A program made the translations under genes and the position numbers. This document shows positions 7,107-19,039 of a stretch of DNA of 26,836 bases, piece after piece. Within the stretch, counting starts at the first letter, position 1; each line of letters opens with the position of its first letter. Source of the stretch: Streptomyces sp. WM6378 (GTDB lineage Bacteria; Actinomycetota; Actinomycetes; Streptomycetales; Streptomycetaceae); contig NZ_LGDD01000360.1 of assembly GCF_001279695.1 (NCBI RefSeq), positions 1 through 26,836 on the forward strand. The letters are read 5' to 3'. The notes below the pieces were generated by a model. It did no database searches. It was not told the DNA's origin and was given only the letters and a program-made list of their open reading frames with translations.

Positions 7107-7137
7107 GGTTCACTCTCACTAGGACCCGGAGAGAGCA

Positions 7138-7572
7138 ATGCCTCCCAAGAAGAAGAAGGTCACGGGGCTTATCAAGCTCCAGATCAACGCCGGTGCGGCG
7201 AACCCGGCCCCGCCGGTCGGCCCCGCGCTCGGCCAGCACGGCGTCAACATCATGGAGTTCTGCAAGGCCTACAACGCCGCGACCGAGTCGCAGCGTGGCT
7301 GGGTGATCCCGGTGGAGATCACGGTCTACGAAGACCGCTCCTTCACCTTCATCACCAAGACTCCGCCGGCCGCGAAGATGATCCTCAAGGCCGCTGGTGT
7401 CGAGAAGGGCTCCGGCGAGCCGCACAAGACCAAGGTCGCCAAGATCACCGAGGCTCAGGTCCGCGAGATCGCCACGACGAAGCTCGCCGACCTGAACGCC
7501 AACGACCTGGACGCCGCGTCGAAGATCATCGCCGGCACCGCCCGTTCCATGGGCATCACGGTCGAGGGCTGA
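7138..7572 (+). CDS. rplK: 50S ribosomal protein L11
   Basis: L11 binds the GTPase-associated region of 23S rRNA, supports EF-G and release-factor function and is needed for RelA-type stringent activation. The 144-residue protein has the basic N-terminus [14 protein letters not shown], the proline-rich switch [13 protein letters not shown] that forms the thiostrepton pocket, and the C-terminal rRNA-binding domain ending in [13 protein letters not shown]. The proline residues altered in resistant mutants appear intact. The ATG is preceded by GGAGAGAG. It is the first gene of the unit after the nusG terminator and sits 89 bp before rplA. Confidence 0.98.
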
Positions 7573-7599
7573 TCTCAGCTCACCCCCGTTTGACCTCCA

Positions 7600-7629
7600 G
7601 TGGTAGGGCCAAGCGCTGGCCCGCACCAC
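7600..7629 (+). other. rplK-rplA intercistronic hairpin
   Basis: GTGGT-A-GGGCCA pairs with TGGCCC-GC-ACCAC across the five-base loop AGCGC, giving eleven pairs interrupted by a small internal loop. It lies between the rplK stop and the rplA ribosome-binding site, with no T-tract. It may stabilise or process the message, or be a second binding site for the autoregulatory protein. Confidence 0.6.
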
Positions 7630-7661
7630 GACTCCATGCCTGAACCAACACAGGAGCTGAA

Positions 7662-8384
7662 GTGAAGCGCAGCAAGACTCTCCGCGCTGCGGACGCCAAG
7701 ATCGACGCGGACAAGCTGTACGCGCCGCTCGAGGCGGTCCGTCTCGCCAAGGAGACCTCCACGACCAAGTTCGACGGCACCGTCGAGGTCGCCTTCCGCC
7801 TGGGTGTCGACCCGCGCAAGGCCGACCAGATGGTCCGTGGCACCGTGAACCTCCCGCACGGCACCGGTAAGACCGCCCGGGTCCTGGTCTTCGCGACCGG
7901 CGACCGTGCCGAGGCCGCGCTTGCCGCGGGCGCCGACATCGTCGGCTCCGACGAGCTCATCGACGAGGTTTCGAAGGGCCGTCTGGACTTCGACGCCGTC
8001 GTCGCCACCCCGGACCTCATGGGCAAGGTCGGCCGCCTCGGCCGCGTGCTCGGTCCCCGTGGTCTGATGCCGAACCCGAAGACCGGCACGGTCACCCCCG
8101 ACGTCGCCAAGGCGGTCGAGGAGATCAAGGGCGGCAAGATCGAGTTCCGCGTCGACAAGCACTCGAACCTGCACTTCATCATCGGCAAGGTGTCCTTCGA
8201 CGACGCCAAGCTGGTGGAGAACTACGGTGCGGCTCTGGAGGAGATCCTCCGTCTGAAGCCGTCCGCCGCCAAGGGCCGGTACATCAAGAAGGCGACCATC
8301 ACCACCACGATGGGCCCCGGTATCTCCCTCGACTCGAACCGCACCCGCAACCTCCTCGTCGAGGAGGACCCGGCCGCCGTCTGA
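7662..8384 (+). CDS. rplA: 50S ribosomal protein L1
   Basis: L1 forms the mobile stalk at the E-site of the large subunit and acts as a translational repressor of its own operon. The 240-residue protein has family signatures through the two domains: [27 protein letters not shown], the strand [10 protein letters not shown], the signature region [19 protein letters not shown], and the C-terminal [11 protein letters not shown]. The GTG start has AGGAG five bases upstream. It is followed by a strong UUCG-capped terminator, so rplK-rplA form a two-gene unit. Confidence 0.98.
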   Translation: MKRSKTLRAADAKIDADKLYAPLEAVRLAKETSTTKFDGTVEVAFRLGVDPRKADQMVRGTVNLPHGTGKTARVLVFATGDRAEAALAAGADIVGSDELIDEVSKGRLDFDAVVATPDLMGKVGRLGRVLGPRGLMPNPKTGTVTPDVAKAVEEIKGGKIEFRVDKHSNLHFIIGKVSFDDAKLVENYGAALEEILRLKPSAAKGRYIKKATITTTMGPGISLDSNRTRNLLVEEDPAAV

Positions 8385-8410
8385 TCCCTCGGATCACCGG
8401 CAGTCGCGGG

Positions 8411-8442
8411 TTCGCGTACTGAGCCGTACTTCGCGTACTGAG
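8411..8442. repeat. 13-bp direct repeat downstream of rplA
   Basis: TTCGCGTACTGAG occurs at 8411-8423 and again at 8430-8442, immediately before the terminator stem. The repeat unit is 19 bp. It lies in untranslated sequence and may be a recent small duplication. No function is evident. Confidence 0.6.
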
Positions 8443-8485
8443 ACCGGCCCCCGCACCTCTTCGGAGGGGCGGGGGCCGGTTTTTT
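8443..8485 (+). terminator. Intrinsic terminator after rplA
   Basis: A 17-bp stem starting ACCGGCCCCCGC with one A-G mismatch is closed by a C(UUCG)G tetraloop, the most stable RNA tetraloop. Six T residues follow. This very strong terminator separates rplK-rplA from the lipoprotein gene. Confidence 0.93.
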
Positions 8486-8559
8486 CATGTGCCCGCTGTC
8501 AGCGCGCTGAGTTACGGTTGTGAAGATTTTCGTCTTTTGATCGATGGGGTGGGGACGTA

Positions 8560-9513
8560 ATGAGCAAGTCCGTCAAGCGCGCCGGGATATCCCTCGCGGC
8601 GGTTGGAATCCTGGTGGCGGCGACCGCCGGATGCCAGAGCGGCGGCGACTCCAAGAAGGCCGCTGAGGTGCCGAAGAAGGCTGCTCCGCAGTCGAGCGCG
8701 AAGGATGCCCGCACGGCGCTCCAGGCGGCCTACAAGAAGACGTCGGCGGCCAAGTCGGCCAAGGTCACCCTGAAGATGTCGATGCCGGCCGGGGCCGCGG
8801 GCGCCGCCGGTGCCGGCGCGGGCGACATGGTGATGTCCGGGGTCCAGTCGTGGGACCCGGCGGCGATGGACATGACCATGAGCGGGTCCGCCTTCGCCCA
8901 GGCGGGCAAGGACGCACCGGACAAGATCCGGATGGTCCAGCTGGACAACGTCATGTACATGGACATGGGAACCGCGGTGTCCCAGCACATGGACGGCAAG
9001 CACTGGATGAAGATGGACCTCGGCGCACTGGCTCCGGCGGGCGGCGGGGGCGCGGCTTCCTCCCAGTCGCTGACCGGCGGTGCCGAGAAGCAGGACCCGG
9101 CCCAGCAGCTCGCCGTCCTGACGGACTCGCCGAGCCTGAAGCACCTCGGCAGCGAGCAGATCGACGGAGCCCCGGCGGAGCACTACAAGGGCACCCTGAC
9201 GCTGGACGAGATGGCCGCGAGCAACCAGGCGTTGGACGGCATGTCCGCCCAGGACCGCCAGAAGCTCCTCGACACCGCGAAGCAGTCCGGCATCAAGGGC
9301 TACGACACCGAGCTCTGGATCAACAAGGACGGCTACCCGGTGCAGATGAACCTGGGCATCGCCACGCCACAGGGCAAGATCACCATGAACGCCCACTACT
9401 CGGACTACGGCGCCAAGGTCGCGGTCAAGGCCCCGCCGGCGGCCGAGACGTTCGACATGGCCGAGATGATGAAGAGCGCCGGCGCGGGTGCCGGCACCGG
9501 CGGGGACGCCTGA
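8560..9513 (+). CDS. Met-rich secreted lipoprotein (LppX/LprG-like fold likely)
   Basis: A 317-residue lipoprotein. The signal peptide (residues 1-24) has a KR n-region and a hydrophobic core GISLAAVGILVAATAG, and C25 is the likely lipidated residue (TAGC-type lipobox). The mature part opens with a Lys/Ala/Ser linker. A beta-rich domain follows, of the kind seen in LppX/LprA/LprF/LprG and LolA-like carriers, which hold lipids in a hydrophobic cavity; this is a fold guess from pattern, not a motif match. Methionine is unusually frequent, with 14 Met between residues 73 and 152 (DMVM, MDMTM, VMYMDM, WMKM). The C-terminus is Gly/Ala-rich. It lies alone between the rplA terminator and the rplJ promoter, a known Streptomyces position. 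Confidence 0.82.
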   Translation: MSKSVKRAGISLAAVGILVAATAGCQSGGDSKKAAEVPKKAAPQSSAKDARTALQAAYKKTSAAKSAKVTLKMSMPAGAAGAAGAGAGDMVMSGVQSWDPAAMDMTMSGSAFAQAGKDAPDKIRMVQLDNVMYMDMGTAVSQHMDGKHWMKMDLGALAPAGGGGAASSQSLTGGAEKQDPAQQLAVLTDSPSLKHLGSEQIDGAPAEHYKGTLTLDEMAASNQALDGMSAQDRQKLLDTAKQSGIKGYDTELWINKDGYPVQMNLGIATPQGKITMNAHYSDYGAKVAVKAPPAAETFDMAEMMKSAGAGAGTGGDA

Positions 9514-9596
9514 CGGGTCGCCCGGCGCGGGGGGCCGCCCGCCCCGGCGGCGTCCGTGCCGGCCCCCGCATCCGCACCCCGTACGAGCGGATTTGC

Positions 9597-9622
9597 TTGA
9601 CACGGACGCCGTAACGTACGCT
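9597..9622 (+). promoter_or_regulatory. Promoter of the rplJ-rplL unit
   Basis: A consensus -35 TTGACA (9597-9602) is followed by TACGCT (9617-9622). The spacing is only 14 bp, shorter than the usual 16-18, so the real -35 contact may be shifted upstream. The start near 9629 falls just before the L10 leader, which supports the call. The preceding 80 bases after the lipoprotein gene are G/C-rich with imperfect dyads that may act as its terminator. Confidence 0.6.
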
Positions 9623-9639
9623 TCCCCAGAAGCCAAAGA

Positions 9640-9718
9640 CCGCTGGTCGTTGCCGTGCCTTCATTCGAAGGGGCGGTGGCCGAAGGATCCGCTGGATGCG
9701 GACGACCCGCGCAGGTGA
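9640..9718 (+). ncRNA. Ribosomal protein L10 leader
   Basis: This is the mRNA leader that L10 (with L7/L12) binds to repress its own operon. GGTCGT (9645-9650) pairs with ACGACC (9702-9707) and closes a junction. One arm is CCGTGCCTTC-ATTC-GAAGGGGCGG and the other is TCCGC-TGGAT-GCGGA (9688-9702). The GGCCGAAGGATCC segment resembles the kink-turn-like L10-binding element that mimics 23S rRNA. Position, about 10 bases into the transcript and 136 bases before rplJ, is typical of the family. Confidence 0.8.
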
Positions 9719-9768
9719 CCGTGGAAAGTTCCCGGATGTTCCTCTTCTGAGTGCAACCGGTTGAGCTA

Positions 9769-9796
9769 CGCCCCGTGCGCCTGCGCCGGGGCGTTT
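9769..9796 (+). terminator. Attenuator hairpin in the rplJ leader
   Basis: CGCCCCG (9769-9775) pairs with CGGGGCG (9787-9793), followed by TTTCGTATTGTT. The 11-base loop contains CCTGCGC (9780-9786), which is complementary to GCGCAGG (9709-9715) at the 3' edge of the L10 leader. A switch between the two pairings could couple L10 binding to premature termination. Confidence 0.6.
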
Positions 9797-9853
9797 CGTA
9801 TTGTTCAGCCCCTTCTGAGCGGTCCTCATCACCCGGAAGGAGGCCGACGCTCT

Positions 9854-10384
9854 ATGGCAAGGCCCGACAAGGCTGCCGCGGTAGCCGAGCTCGCGGACCA
9901 GTTCCGCAGCTCGAACGCCGCCGTGCTGACCGAGTACCGGGGTCTCACCGTGGCGCAGCTCAAGACGCTGCGTCGTTCGCTCGGTGAGAACGCCCAGTAC
10001 GCCGTGGTGAAGAACACGCTGACCAAGATTGCGGCCAACGAGGCCGGGATCACTTCGCTCGACGACCAGTTCAACGGTCCGACGGCGGTTGCCTTCATCA
10101 CCGGTGACCCGGTGGAGTCGGCGAAGGGTCTTCGTGACTTCGCCAAGGAGAACCCGAACCTGATCATCAAGGGCGGTGTCCTTGATGGCAAGGCGCTGTC
10201 CGCCGATGAGATCAAGAAGCTTGCGGACCTCGAGTCCCGCGAGGTTCTGCTCAGCAAGCTGGCCGGCGCGTTCAAGGGCAAGCAGTCGCAGACTGCTTCG
10301 CTCCTCCAGGCGCTGCCGTCGAAGTTCGTCCGCACCGCGGAAGCGCTTCGCGTCAAGCTCGCCGAGCAGGGCGGTGCCGAGTAA
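9854..10384 (+). CDS. rplJ: 50S ribosomal protein L10
   Basis: L10 anchors the L7/L12 dimers to the GTPase-associated centre of the large subunit and represses its operon through the leader. The 176-residue form begins [17 protein letters not shown] and carries [15 protein letters not shown] and [10 protein letters not shown], the rRNA-binding part. Its C-terminal helix ([24 protein letters not shown]) is the L7/L12 docking helix. The ATG is chosen over upstream in-frame starts because AAGGAGG lies 10 bases before it and the protein then matches family length. It is translated from a message with a ~225-nt leader. Confidence 0.97.
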   Translation: MARPDKAAAVAELADQFRSSNAAVLTEYRGLTVAQLKTLRRSLGENAQYAVVKNTLTKIAANEAGITSLDDQFNGPTAVAFITGDPVESAKGLRDFAKENPNLIIKGGVLDGKALSADEIKKLADLESREVLLSKLAGAFKGKQSQTASLLQALPSKFVRTAEALRVKLAEQGGAE

Positions 10385-10438
10385 TTCGGCTCGCGCATTG
10401 ATCGCCGCCCGCTAGGGCGACGGTCGCAGCGGGCCGAA
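10385..10438 (+). other. rplJ-rplL intercistronic stem structure
   Basis: TTCGGCTCGC (10385-10394), immediately after the rplJ stop, pairs with GCGGGCCGAA (10429-10438), giving ten pairs with one G-U. A second hairpin, CGCCC-GCTA-GGGCG, is nested inside. No T-tract follows. L7/L12 is needed in several copies per ribosome while L10 is needed once, so a processing or stabilising structure here would help set the ratio. Confidence 0.65.
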
Positions 10439-10497
10439 CGTACGCCCGCCTACATGTACATCCGGCACCTGCCGAATTAGTGGAAGGATCGCCCATC

Positions 10498-10881
10498 ATG
10501 GCGAAGCTCAGCCAGGAAGACCTGCTCGCTCAGTTCGAGGAGATGACCCTCATCGAGCTCTCCGAGTTCGTGAAGGCCTTCGAGGAGAAGTTCGACGTCA
10601 CCGCCGCCGCGGCCGTCGCCGTTGCCGGTCCCGCCGCCGGTGGCCCCGCCGCCGAGGCCGTCGAGGAGCAGGACGAGTTCGACGTCATCCTCACCGGCGC
10701 CGGCGAGAAGAAGATCCAGGTCATCAAGGTCGTGCGCGAGCTGACCTCCCTGGGTCTGAAGGAGGCCAAGGACCTCGTCGACGGCACCCCGAAGCCGGTC
10801 CTCGAGAAGGTCGCCAAGGAGGCCGCGGAGAAGGCTGCCGAGTCCCTCAAGGCTGCTGGCGCCTCCGTCGAGGTCAAGTAA
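10498..10881 (+). CDS. rplL: 50S ribosomal protein L7/L12
   Basis: L7/L12 forms the multi-copy stalk that recruits and activates EF-G, EF-Tu, IF2 and release factors. The 127-residue protein has the N-terminal dimerisation helices ([31 protein letters not shown]) and an Ala/Gly/Pro hinge at about 37-55. The C-terminal factor-binding domain includes [30 protein letters not shown]. The ATG at MAKLSQED has GGAAGGAT upstream; an ATG six codons earlier is less likely. Two hairpins follow the gene and end the rplJ-rplL unit. Confidence 0.98.
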   Translation: MAKLSQEDLLAQFEEMTLIELSEFVKAFEEKFDVTAAAAVAVAGPAAGGPAAEAVEEQDEFDVILTGAGEKKIQVIKVVRELTSLGLKEAKDLVDGTPKPVLEKVAKEAAEKAAESLKAAGASVEVK

Positions 10882-10887
10882 CACCTC

Positions 10888-10907
10888 GCGGGTCCGCTTG
10901 GACCCGC
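10888..10907 (+). terminator. First hairpin after rplL
   Basis: GCGGGTCC pairs perfectly with GGACCCGC around a GCTT loop, seven bases past the rplL stop codon. No T-tract follows. It acts either as a first-stage terminator or as a 3'-end stabiliser, in tandem with the larger hairpin about 45 bases downstream. Confidence 0.65.
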
Positions 10908-10950
10908 ACCCGTCTCGCAGGCGCGTCAGCGCGCCGCTGGACACCGCCAA

Positions 10951-10980
10951 GGGCGATCACCCATCCGGGTGGTCGCCCTT
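10951..10980 (+). terminator. Second, stronger hairpin after rplL
   Basis: GGGCGATCACCC (10951-10962) pairs with GGGTGGTCGCCC (10967-10978), 12 pairs with one G-U and a four-base ATCC loop, followed by TT. It is the main candidate terminator between rplL and rpoB. Partial read-through into rpoB is typical for this operon. Confidence 0.78.
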
Positions 10981-11002
10981 CGGCGTACCCGGGACGTCGG
11001 CC

Positions 11003-11030
11003 TTGCGCGGGGCCTGTCTGGGAGTATGGT
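11003..11030 (+). promoter_or_regulatory. Possible distal rpoB promoter
   Basis: TTGCGC (11003-11008) and TATGGT (11025-11030) are separated by 16 bp. The pair is a fair match to the housekeeping consensus and lies 24 bases after the last rplL hairpin. A start near 11037 would give a leader of about 460 bases before rpoB. Confidence 0.4.
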
Positions 11031-11111
11031 GATCTTCGCCGTCCGCTCGGCAAGGACGCAGGCGTACGCCCCGCACAACTCCCGCGGCGATCTCCGGGGA
11101 GCGGAGGGGTC

Positions 11112-11140
11112 TTGACGAACCGCACGCAGCGCGCAATTCT
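11112..11140 (+). promoter_or_regulatory. Possible second rpoB promoter
   Basis: TTGACG (11112-11117) is followed after 17 bp by AATTCT (11135-11140). The -35 is strong but the -10 matches only half of the consensus. It is offered as a weak candidate. Confidence 0.28.
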
Positions 11141-11284
11141 CAGGACGCGTCGTCACAACGATCCGCATCCGAGGCATGGATCGACGGCGAAGAGGGCAGT
11201 ACTAATCTGCGTCTGCGCGGCGCACGGCTGACCGAGGTACCGAGGTACTTGAGAAGAGCAATGCGGGTGTCAAAAAATCCGCCC

Positions 11285-11313
11285 TGGACATCAGTGTGCC
11301 GAGTGGCTACACT
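11285..11313 (+). promoter_or_regulatory. Proximal rpoB promoter
   Basis: TGGACA (11285-11290) and TACACT (11308-11313) are spaced by exactly 17 bp, the best promoter match in this 614-bp gap. The start near 11320 gives a leader of about 175 bases. An A-tract (CAAAAAATCC, from about 11270) just upstream could act as an UP-like element. Confidence 0.7.
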
Positions 11314-11319
11314 GTCCCT

Positions 11320-11495
11320 TTGCGCTGCCTGTTAGCTGTCCCCTGCCCGTCACCAGGGGCATGCCCTCGCTTGAGCATCTTTGATTGAACCGCCCTGACC
11401 TGGCCGTCTTAGGCCCTGTCGGGAAACGTCTCTCTCTGTGCCCACGTGGGACCGGTACGCGCGTAGTGAGTCCGAGCCCTCGGAAGGACCCCCTC
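11320..11495 (+). other. rpoB untranslated leader
   Basis: The gap 10882-11495 between rplL and rpoB holds two hairpins, three promoter candidates and this leader; I see no gene in it. The leader contains CCCCTG-CCCGTCAC-CAGGGG (11340-11359) and the rpoB ribosome site GGAAGGA (11482-11488). Reading frames upstream of the TTG start, including one open back to 11385, have no supported ribosome site or conservation. Confidence 0.55.
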
Positions 11496-14400
11496 TTGGC
11501 CGCCTCGCGCAACGCCTCGACCGCCAATACGAACAACGGCGCCAGCACCGCCCCGCTGCGCATCTCCTTTGCAAAGATCAAGGAGCCCCTCGAGGTTCCG
11601 AACCTTCTTGCGCTGCAGACCGAGAGCTTTGACTGGCTGCTCGGCAATGCCGCTTGGAAGTCTCGGGTCGAGGCCGCTCTCGAGAGTGGACAGGACGTCC
11701 CCACCAAGTCCGGTCTGGAGGAGATCTTCGAAGAGATCTCTCCGATCGAGGACTTCTCCGGGTCGATGTCGCTGACCTTCCGCGACCACCGCTTCGAGCC
11801 GCCGAAGAACTCGATCGACGAGTGCAAGGAGCGCGACTTCACGTTCGCGGCCCCGCTCTTCGTCACCGCCGAGTTCACCAACAACGAGACCGGCGAGATC
11901 AAGTCCCAGACGGTCTTCATGGGCGACTTCCCGCTCATGACCAACAAGGGCACCTTCGTCATCAACGGCACCGAGCGTGTCGTCGTGTCGCAGCTGGTCC
12001 GCTCGCCGGGTGTCTACTTCGACTCCAACATCGACAAGACGTCCGACAAGGACATCTTCACGGCCAAGATCATCCCGTCCCGGGGTGCCTGGCTCGAGAT
12101 GGAGATCGACAAGCGCGACATGGTCGGTGTCCGCATCGACCGCAAGCGCAAGCAGTCCGTCACCGTTCTCCTGAAGGCTCTCGGTTGGACCACCGAGCAG
12201 ATCCTGGAGGAGTTCGGCGAGTACGAGTCCATGCGCGCCACCCTGGAGAAGGACCACACCCAGGGCCAGGACGACGCGCTGCTCGACATCTACCGCAAGC
12301 TGCGCCCGGGCGAGCCGCCGACGCGCGAGGCCGCTCAGACGCTGCTCGAGAACCTCTACTTCAACCCGAAGCGCTACGACCTCGCCAAGGTCGGCCGCTA
12401 CAAGGTGAACAAGAAGCTCGGCGCGGACGAGCCCCTCGACGCGGGCGTGCTCACCACCGACGACGTCATCGCGACCATCAAGTACCTGGTCAAGCTGCAC
12501 GCCGGTGAGACCGAGACGGTCGGCGAGTCGGGTCGGAACATCGTCGTCGAGACCGACGACATCGACCACTTCGGCAACCGTCGTCTGCGCAACGTCGGCG
12601 AGCTCATCCAGAACCAGGTCCGTACGGGTCTGGCTCGTATGGAGCGCGTCGTGCGTGAGCGCATGACGACCCAGGACGTCGAGGCGATCACGCCGCAGAC
12701 CCTGATCAACATCCGGCCGGTCGTCGCCTCCATCAAGGAGTTCTTCGGCACCAGCCAGCTGTCGCAGTTCATGGACCAGAACAACCCGCTGTCGGGTCTC
12801 ACCCACAAGCGCCGTCTGTCGGCGCTTGGCCCGGGTGGTCTCTCCCGTGAGCGGGCCGGCTTCGAGGTCCGTGACGTGCACCCGTCTCACTACGGCCGTA
12901 TGTGCCCGATTGAGACCCCGGAAGGCCCGAACATCGGTCTGATCGGTTCGCTCGCCTCGTACGGCCGCGTCAACGCGTTCGGCTTCATCGAGACGCCGTA
13001 CCGCAAGGTCGTCGACGGCCAGGTCACCGACGAGGTCGACTACGTCACCGCCGACGAGGAGGACCGCTTCGTCATCGCGCAGGCCAACGCCGCGCTCAAC
13101 GACGAGATGCGGTTCACCGAGCCGCGCGTGCTGGTCCGCCGCCGTGGTGGCGAGGTCGACTACGTGCCCGGCACCGAGGTCGACTACATGGACGTCTCGC
13201 CGCGCCAGATGGTGTCGGTCGCGACCGCCATGATCCCGTTCCTTGAGCACGACGACGCCAACCGTGCCCTCATGGGCGCGAACATGATGCGTCAGGCCGT
13301 GCCGCTGATCACGTCCGAGGCGCCGCTCGTCGGCACCGGCATGGAGTACCGCTGCGCGGTCGACGCCGGTGACGTCATCAAGGCGGAGAAGGCGGGTGTC
13401 GTCCAGGAGGTCTCCGCGGACTACATCACCGTCGCCAACGACGACGGCACGTACACCACGTACCGGATCGCCAAGTTCTCCCGCTCCAACCAGGGCACCT
13501 CGGTCAACCAGAAGGTTGTCGTGGACGAGGGCGCCCGCGTGATCGAGGGCCAGGTCCTGGCCGACGGTCCCGCCACCCAGCAGGGTGAGATGGCGCTGGG
13601 CAAGAACCTGCTCGTGGCGTTCATGCCGTGGGAGGGTCACAACTACGAGGACGCGATCATCCTGTCGCAGCGCCTCGTGCAGGACGACGTCCTCTCCTCG
13701 ATCCACATCGAGGAGCACGAGGTCGACGCCCGTGACACCAAGCTCGGCCCGGAGGAGATCACCCGGGACATCCCGAACGTCTCCGAGGAGGTCCTCGCCG
13801 ACCTCGACGAGCGCGGCATCATCCGTATCGGTGCCGAGGTCGTCGCCGGCGACATCCTCGTCGGCAAGGTCACTCCCAAGGGTGAGACCGAGCTGACGCC
13901 GGAGGAGCGCCTGCTGCGCGCGATCTTCGGTGAGAAGGCCCGCGAGGTGCGTGACACCTCGCTGAAGGTGCCGCACGGCGAGACCGGCAAGGTCATCGGC
14001 GTCCGCGTCTTCGACCGTGAAGAGGGCGACGAGCTGCCGCCGGGCGTGAACCAGCTGGTTCGTGTCTACGTGGCGCAGAAGCGCAAGATCACGGACGGTG
14101 ACAAGCTCGCCGGCCGACACGGCAACAAGGGTGTCATCTCGAAGATCCTTCCGATCGAGGACATGCCGTTCCTCGAGGACGGAACTCCGGTCGACATCAT
14201 CCTCAACCCGCTCGGTGTCCCGTCCCGAATGAACCCGGGACAGGTCCTGGAGATCCACCTCGGCTGGCTCGCCAGCCGCGGCTGGGACGTCTCCGGTCTG
14301 GCCGACGACTGGGCCCAGCGTCTGCAGGCCATCGGCGCCGACCAGGTCGCCGCCGGTACCAACGTCGCGACCCCGGTCTTCGACGGTGCCCGCGAGGACG

Positions 14401-14981
14401 AGATCTCCGGTCTCTTCGAGGCCACGATCCCCAACCGCGACGGTGACCGCCTGGTCCGCCCGTCCGGCAAGGCGCAGCTCTTCGACGGCCGCTCCGGCGA
14501 GCCGTTCCCGGACCCGATCTCGGTCGGGTACATGTACATCCTGAAGCTGCACCACCTGGTCGACGACAAGCTGCACGCCCGCTCGACCGGTCCGTACTCG
14601 ATGATCACCCAGCAGCCGCTGGGTGGTAAGGCCCAGTTCGGTGGCCAGCGCTTCGGTGAGATGGAGGTGTGGGCGCTGGAGGCATACGGCGCCGCGTACG
14701 CCCTCCAGGAGCTGCTGACCATCAAGTCCGACGACGTGACCGGCCGTGTGAAGGTCTACGAGGCCATCGTCAAGGGCGAGAACATTCCCGAGCCCGGCAT
14801 TCCCGAGTCCTTCAAGGTGCTCATCAAGGAAATGCAGTCGCTCTGCCTCAACGTGGAGGTGCTGTCCTCGGACGGCATGTCCATCGAGATGCGCGACACG
14901 GACGAGGACGTCTTCCGCGCTGCGGAGGAGCTCGGTATCGACCTGTCCCGGCGCGAGCCGAGCAGCGTCGAAGAGGTCTGA
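11496..14981 (+). CDS. rpoB: DNA-directed RNA polymerase subunit beta
   Basis: RpoB forms one half of the RNA polymerase active-site cleft and the rifampicin pocket. The 1161-residue length equals that of Streptomyces RpoB. A TTG start is chosen: it gives (M)[13 protein letters not shown], the N-terminus known for the genus, and has GGAAGGA seven bases upstream. The rifampicin region begins at F416 ([15 protein letters not shown]) and continues through [15 protein letters not shown]427, H437, R440 and S442 are wild type, so target-based rifampicin resistance is not indicated. Other signatures are [16 protein letters not shown], the active-site [15 protein letters not shown] and the C-terminal [25 protein letters not shown]. 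It is followed by a perfect hairpin, then rpoC. Confidence 0.98.
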   Translation: MAASRNASTANTNNGASTAPLRISFAKIKEPLEVPNLLALQTESFDWLLGNAAWKSRVEAALESGQDVPTKSGLEEIFEEISPIEDFSGSMSLTFRDHRFEPPKNSIDECKERDFTFAAPLFVTAEFTNNETGEIKSQTVFMGDFPLMTNKGTFVINGTERVVVSQLVRSPGVYFDSNIDKTSDKDIFTAKIIPSRGAWLEMEIDKRDMVGVRIDRKRKQSVTVLLKALGWTTEQILEEFGEYESMRATLEKDHTQGQDDALLDIYRKLRPGEPPTREAAQTLLENLYFNPKRYDLAKVGRYKVNKKLGADEPLDAGVLTTDDVIATIKYLVKLHAGETETVGESGRNIVVETDDIDHFGNRRLRNVGELIQNQVRTGLARMERVVRERMTTQDVEAITPQTLINIRPVVASIKEFFGTSQLSQFMDQNNPLSGLTHKRRLSALGPGGLSRERAGFEVRDVHPSHYGRMCPIETPEGPNIGLIGSLASYGRVNAFGFIETPYRKVVDGQVTDEVDYVTADEEDRFVIAQANAALNDEMRFTEPRVLVRRRGGEVDYVPGTEVDYMDVSPRQMVSVATAMIPFLEHDDANRALMGANMMRQAVPLITSEAPLVGTGMEYRCAVDAGDVIKAEKAGVVQEVSADYITVANDDGTYTTYRIAKFSRSNQGTSVNQKVVVDEGARVIEGQVLADGPATQQGEMALGKNLLVAFMPWEGHNYEDAIILSQRLVQDDVLSSIHIEEHEVDARDTKLGPEEITRDIPNVSEEVLADLDERGIIRIGAEVVAGDILVGKVTPKGETELTPEERLLRAIFGEKAREVRDTSLKVPHGETGKVIGVRVFDREEGDELPPGVNQLVRVYVAQKRKITDGDKLAGRHGNKGVISKILPIEDMPFLEDGTPVDIILNPLGVPSRMNPGQVLEIHLGWLASRGWDVSGLADDWAQRLQAIGADQVAAGTNVATPVFDGAREDEISGLFEATIPNRDGDRLVRPSGKAQLFDGRSGEPFPDPISVGYMYILKLHHLVDDKLHARSTGPYSMITQQPLGGKAQFGGQRFGEMEVWALEAYGAAYALQELLTIKSDDVTGRVKVYEAIVKGENIPEPGIPESFKVLIKEMQSLCLNVEVLSSDGMSIEMRDTDEDVFRAAEELGIDLSRREPSSVEEV

Positions 14982-14989
14982 CGGGTCTG

Positions 14990-15014
14990 ACGGGGGCTCG
15001 CTAAGAGCCCCCGT
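14990..15014 (+). other. rpoB-rpoC intercistronic hairpin
   Basis: ACGGGGGCTC (14990-14999) pairs perfectly with GAGCCCCCGT (15005-15014) around GCTAA. It starts nine bases after the rpoB stop, overlaps a tandem TCTGACGGG duplication (14977-14994) and has no T-tract. RpoB and RpoC are needed in equal amounts, so processing or pausing is more likely than full termination. Confidence 0.7.
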
Positions 15015-15076
15015 CGTCCCCGGACCCCCCTCAGACCATCTTGAAGAATCGACCCCGAAAGAGGGATTGACGACAA

Positions 15077-18976
<3,900 letters not shown>

Positions 18977-18990
18977 GGCGTACGTCTGCT

Positions 18991-19039
18991 GAAGGGCGCC
19001 CACTCCGCTTCGCGCGGGGTGGGCGCCCTTCGGGGTTTT
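18991..19039 (+). terminator. Terminator after rpoC
   Basis: An 18-bp stem (GAAGGGCGCCCACTCCGC with GCGGGGTGGGCGCCCTTC, one G-U pair) has a five-base loop TTCGC and is followed by GGGGTTTT. It lies 14 bases after the rpoC stop codon and ends the rpoBC unit. Confidence 0.92.

Noticed and set aside
5908..7629. 573-codon minus-strand frame across nusG and rplK
   Set aside because: It crosses two well-supported genes, a terminator and a promoter on the other strand. Composition is that of a shadow frame.
11385..11495. Extra N-terminal frame of rpoB
   Set aside because: No ribosome site at its upstream starts, and the extension is not part of known Streptomyces RpoB.
12741..12840. Possible rifampicin-resistant rpoB paralogue
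   Set aside because: The residues at D427, H437, R440 and S442 are wild type, and the gene sits in the normal rpoB locus.
11409..14576. 1055-codon open frame opposite rpoB
   Set aside because: Same antisense shadow effect in high-GC coding DNA, with no ribosome site or recognisable domain.
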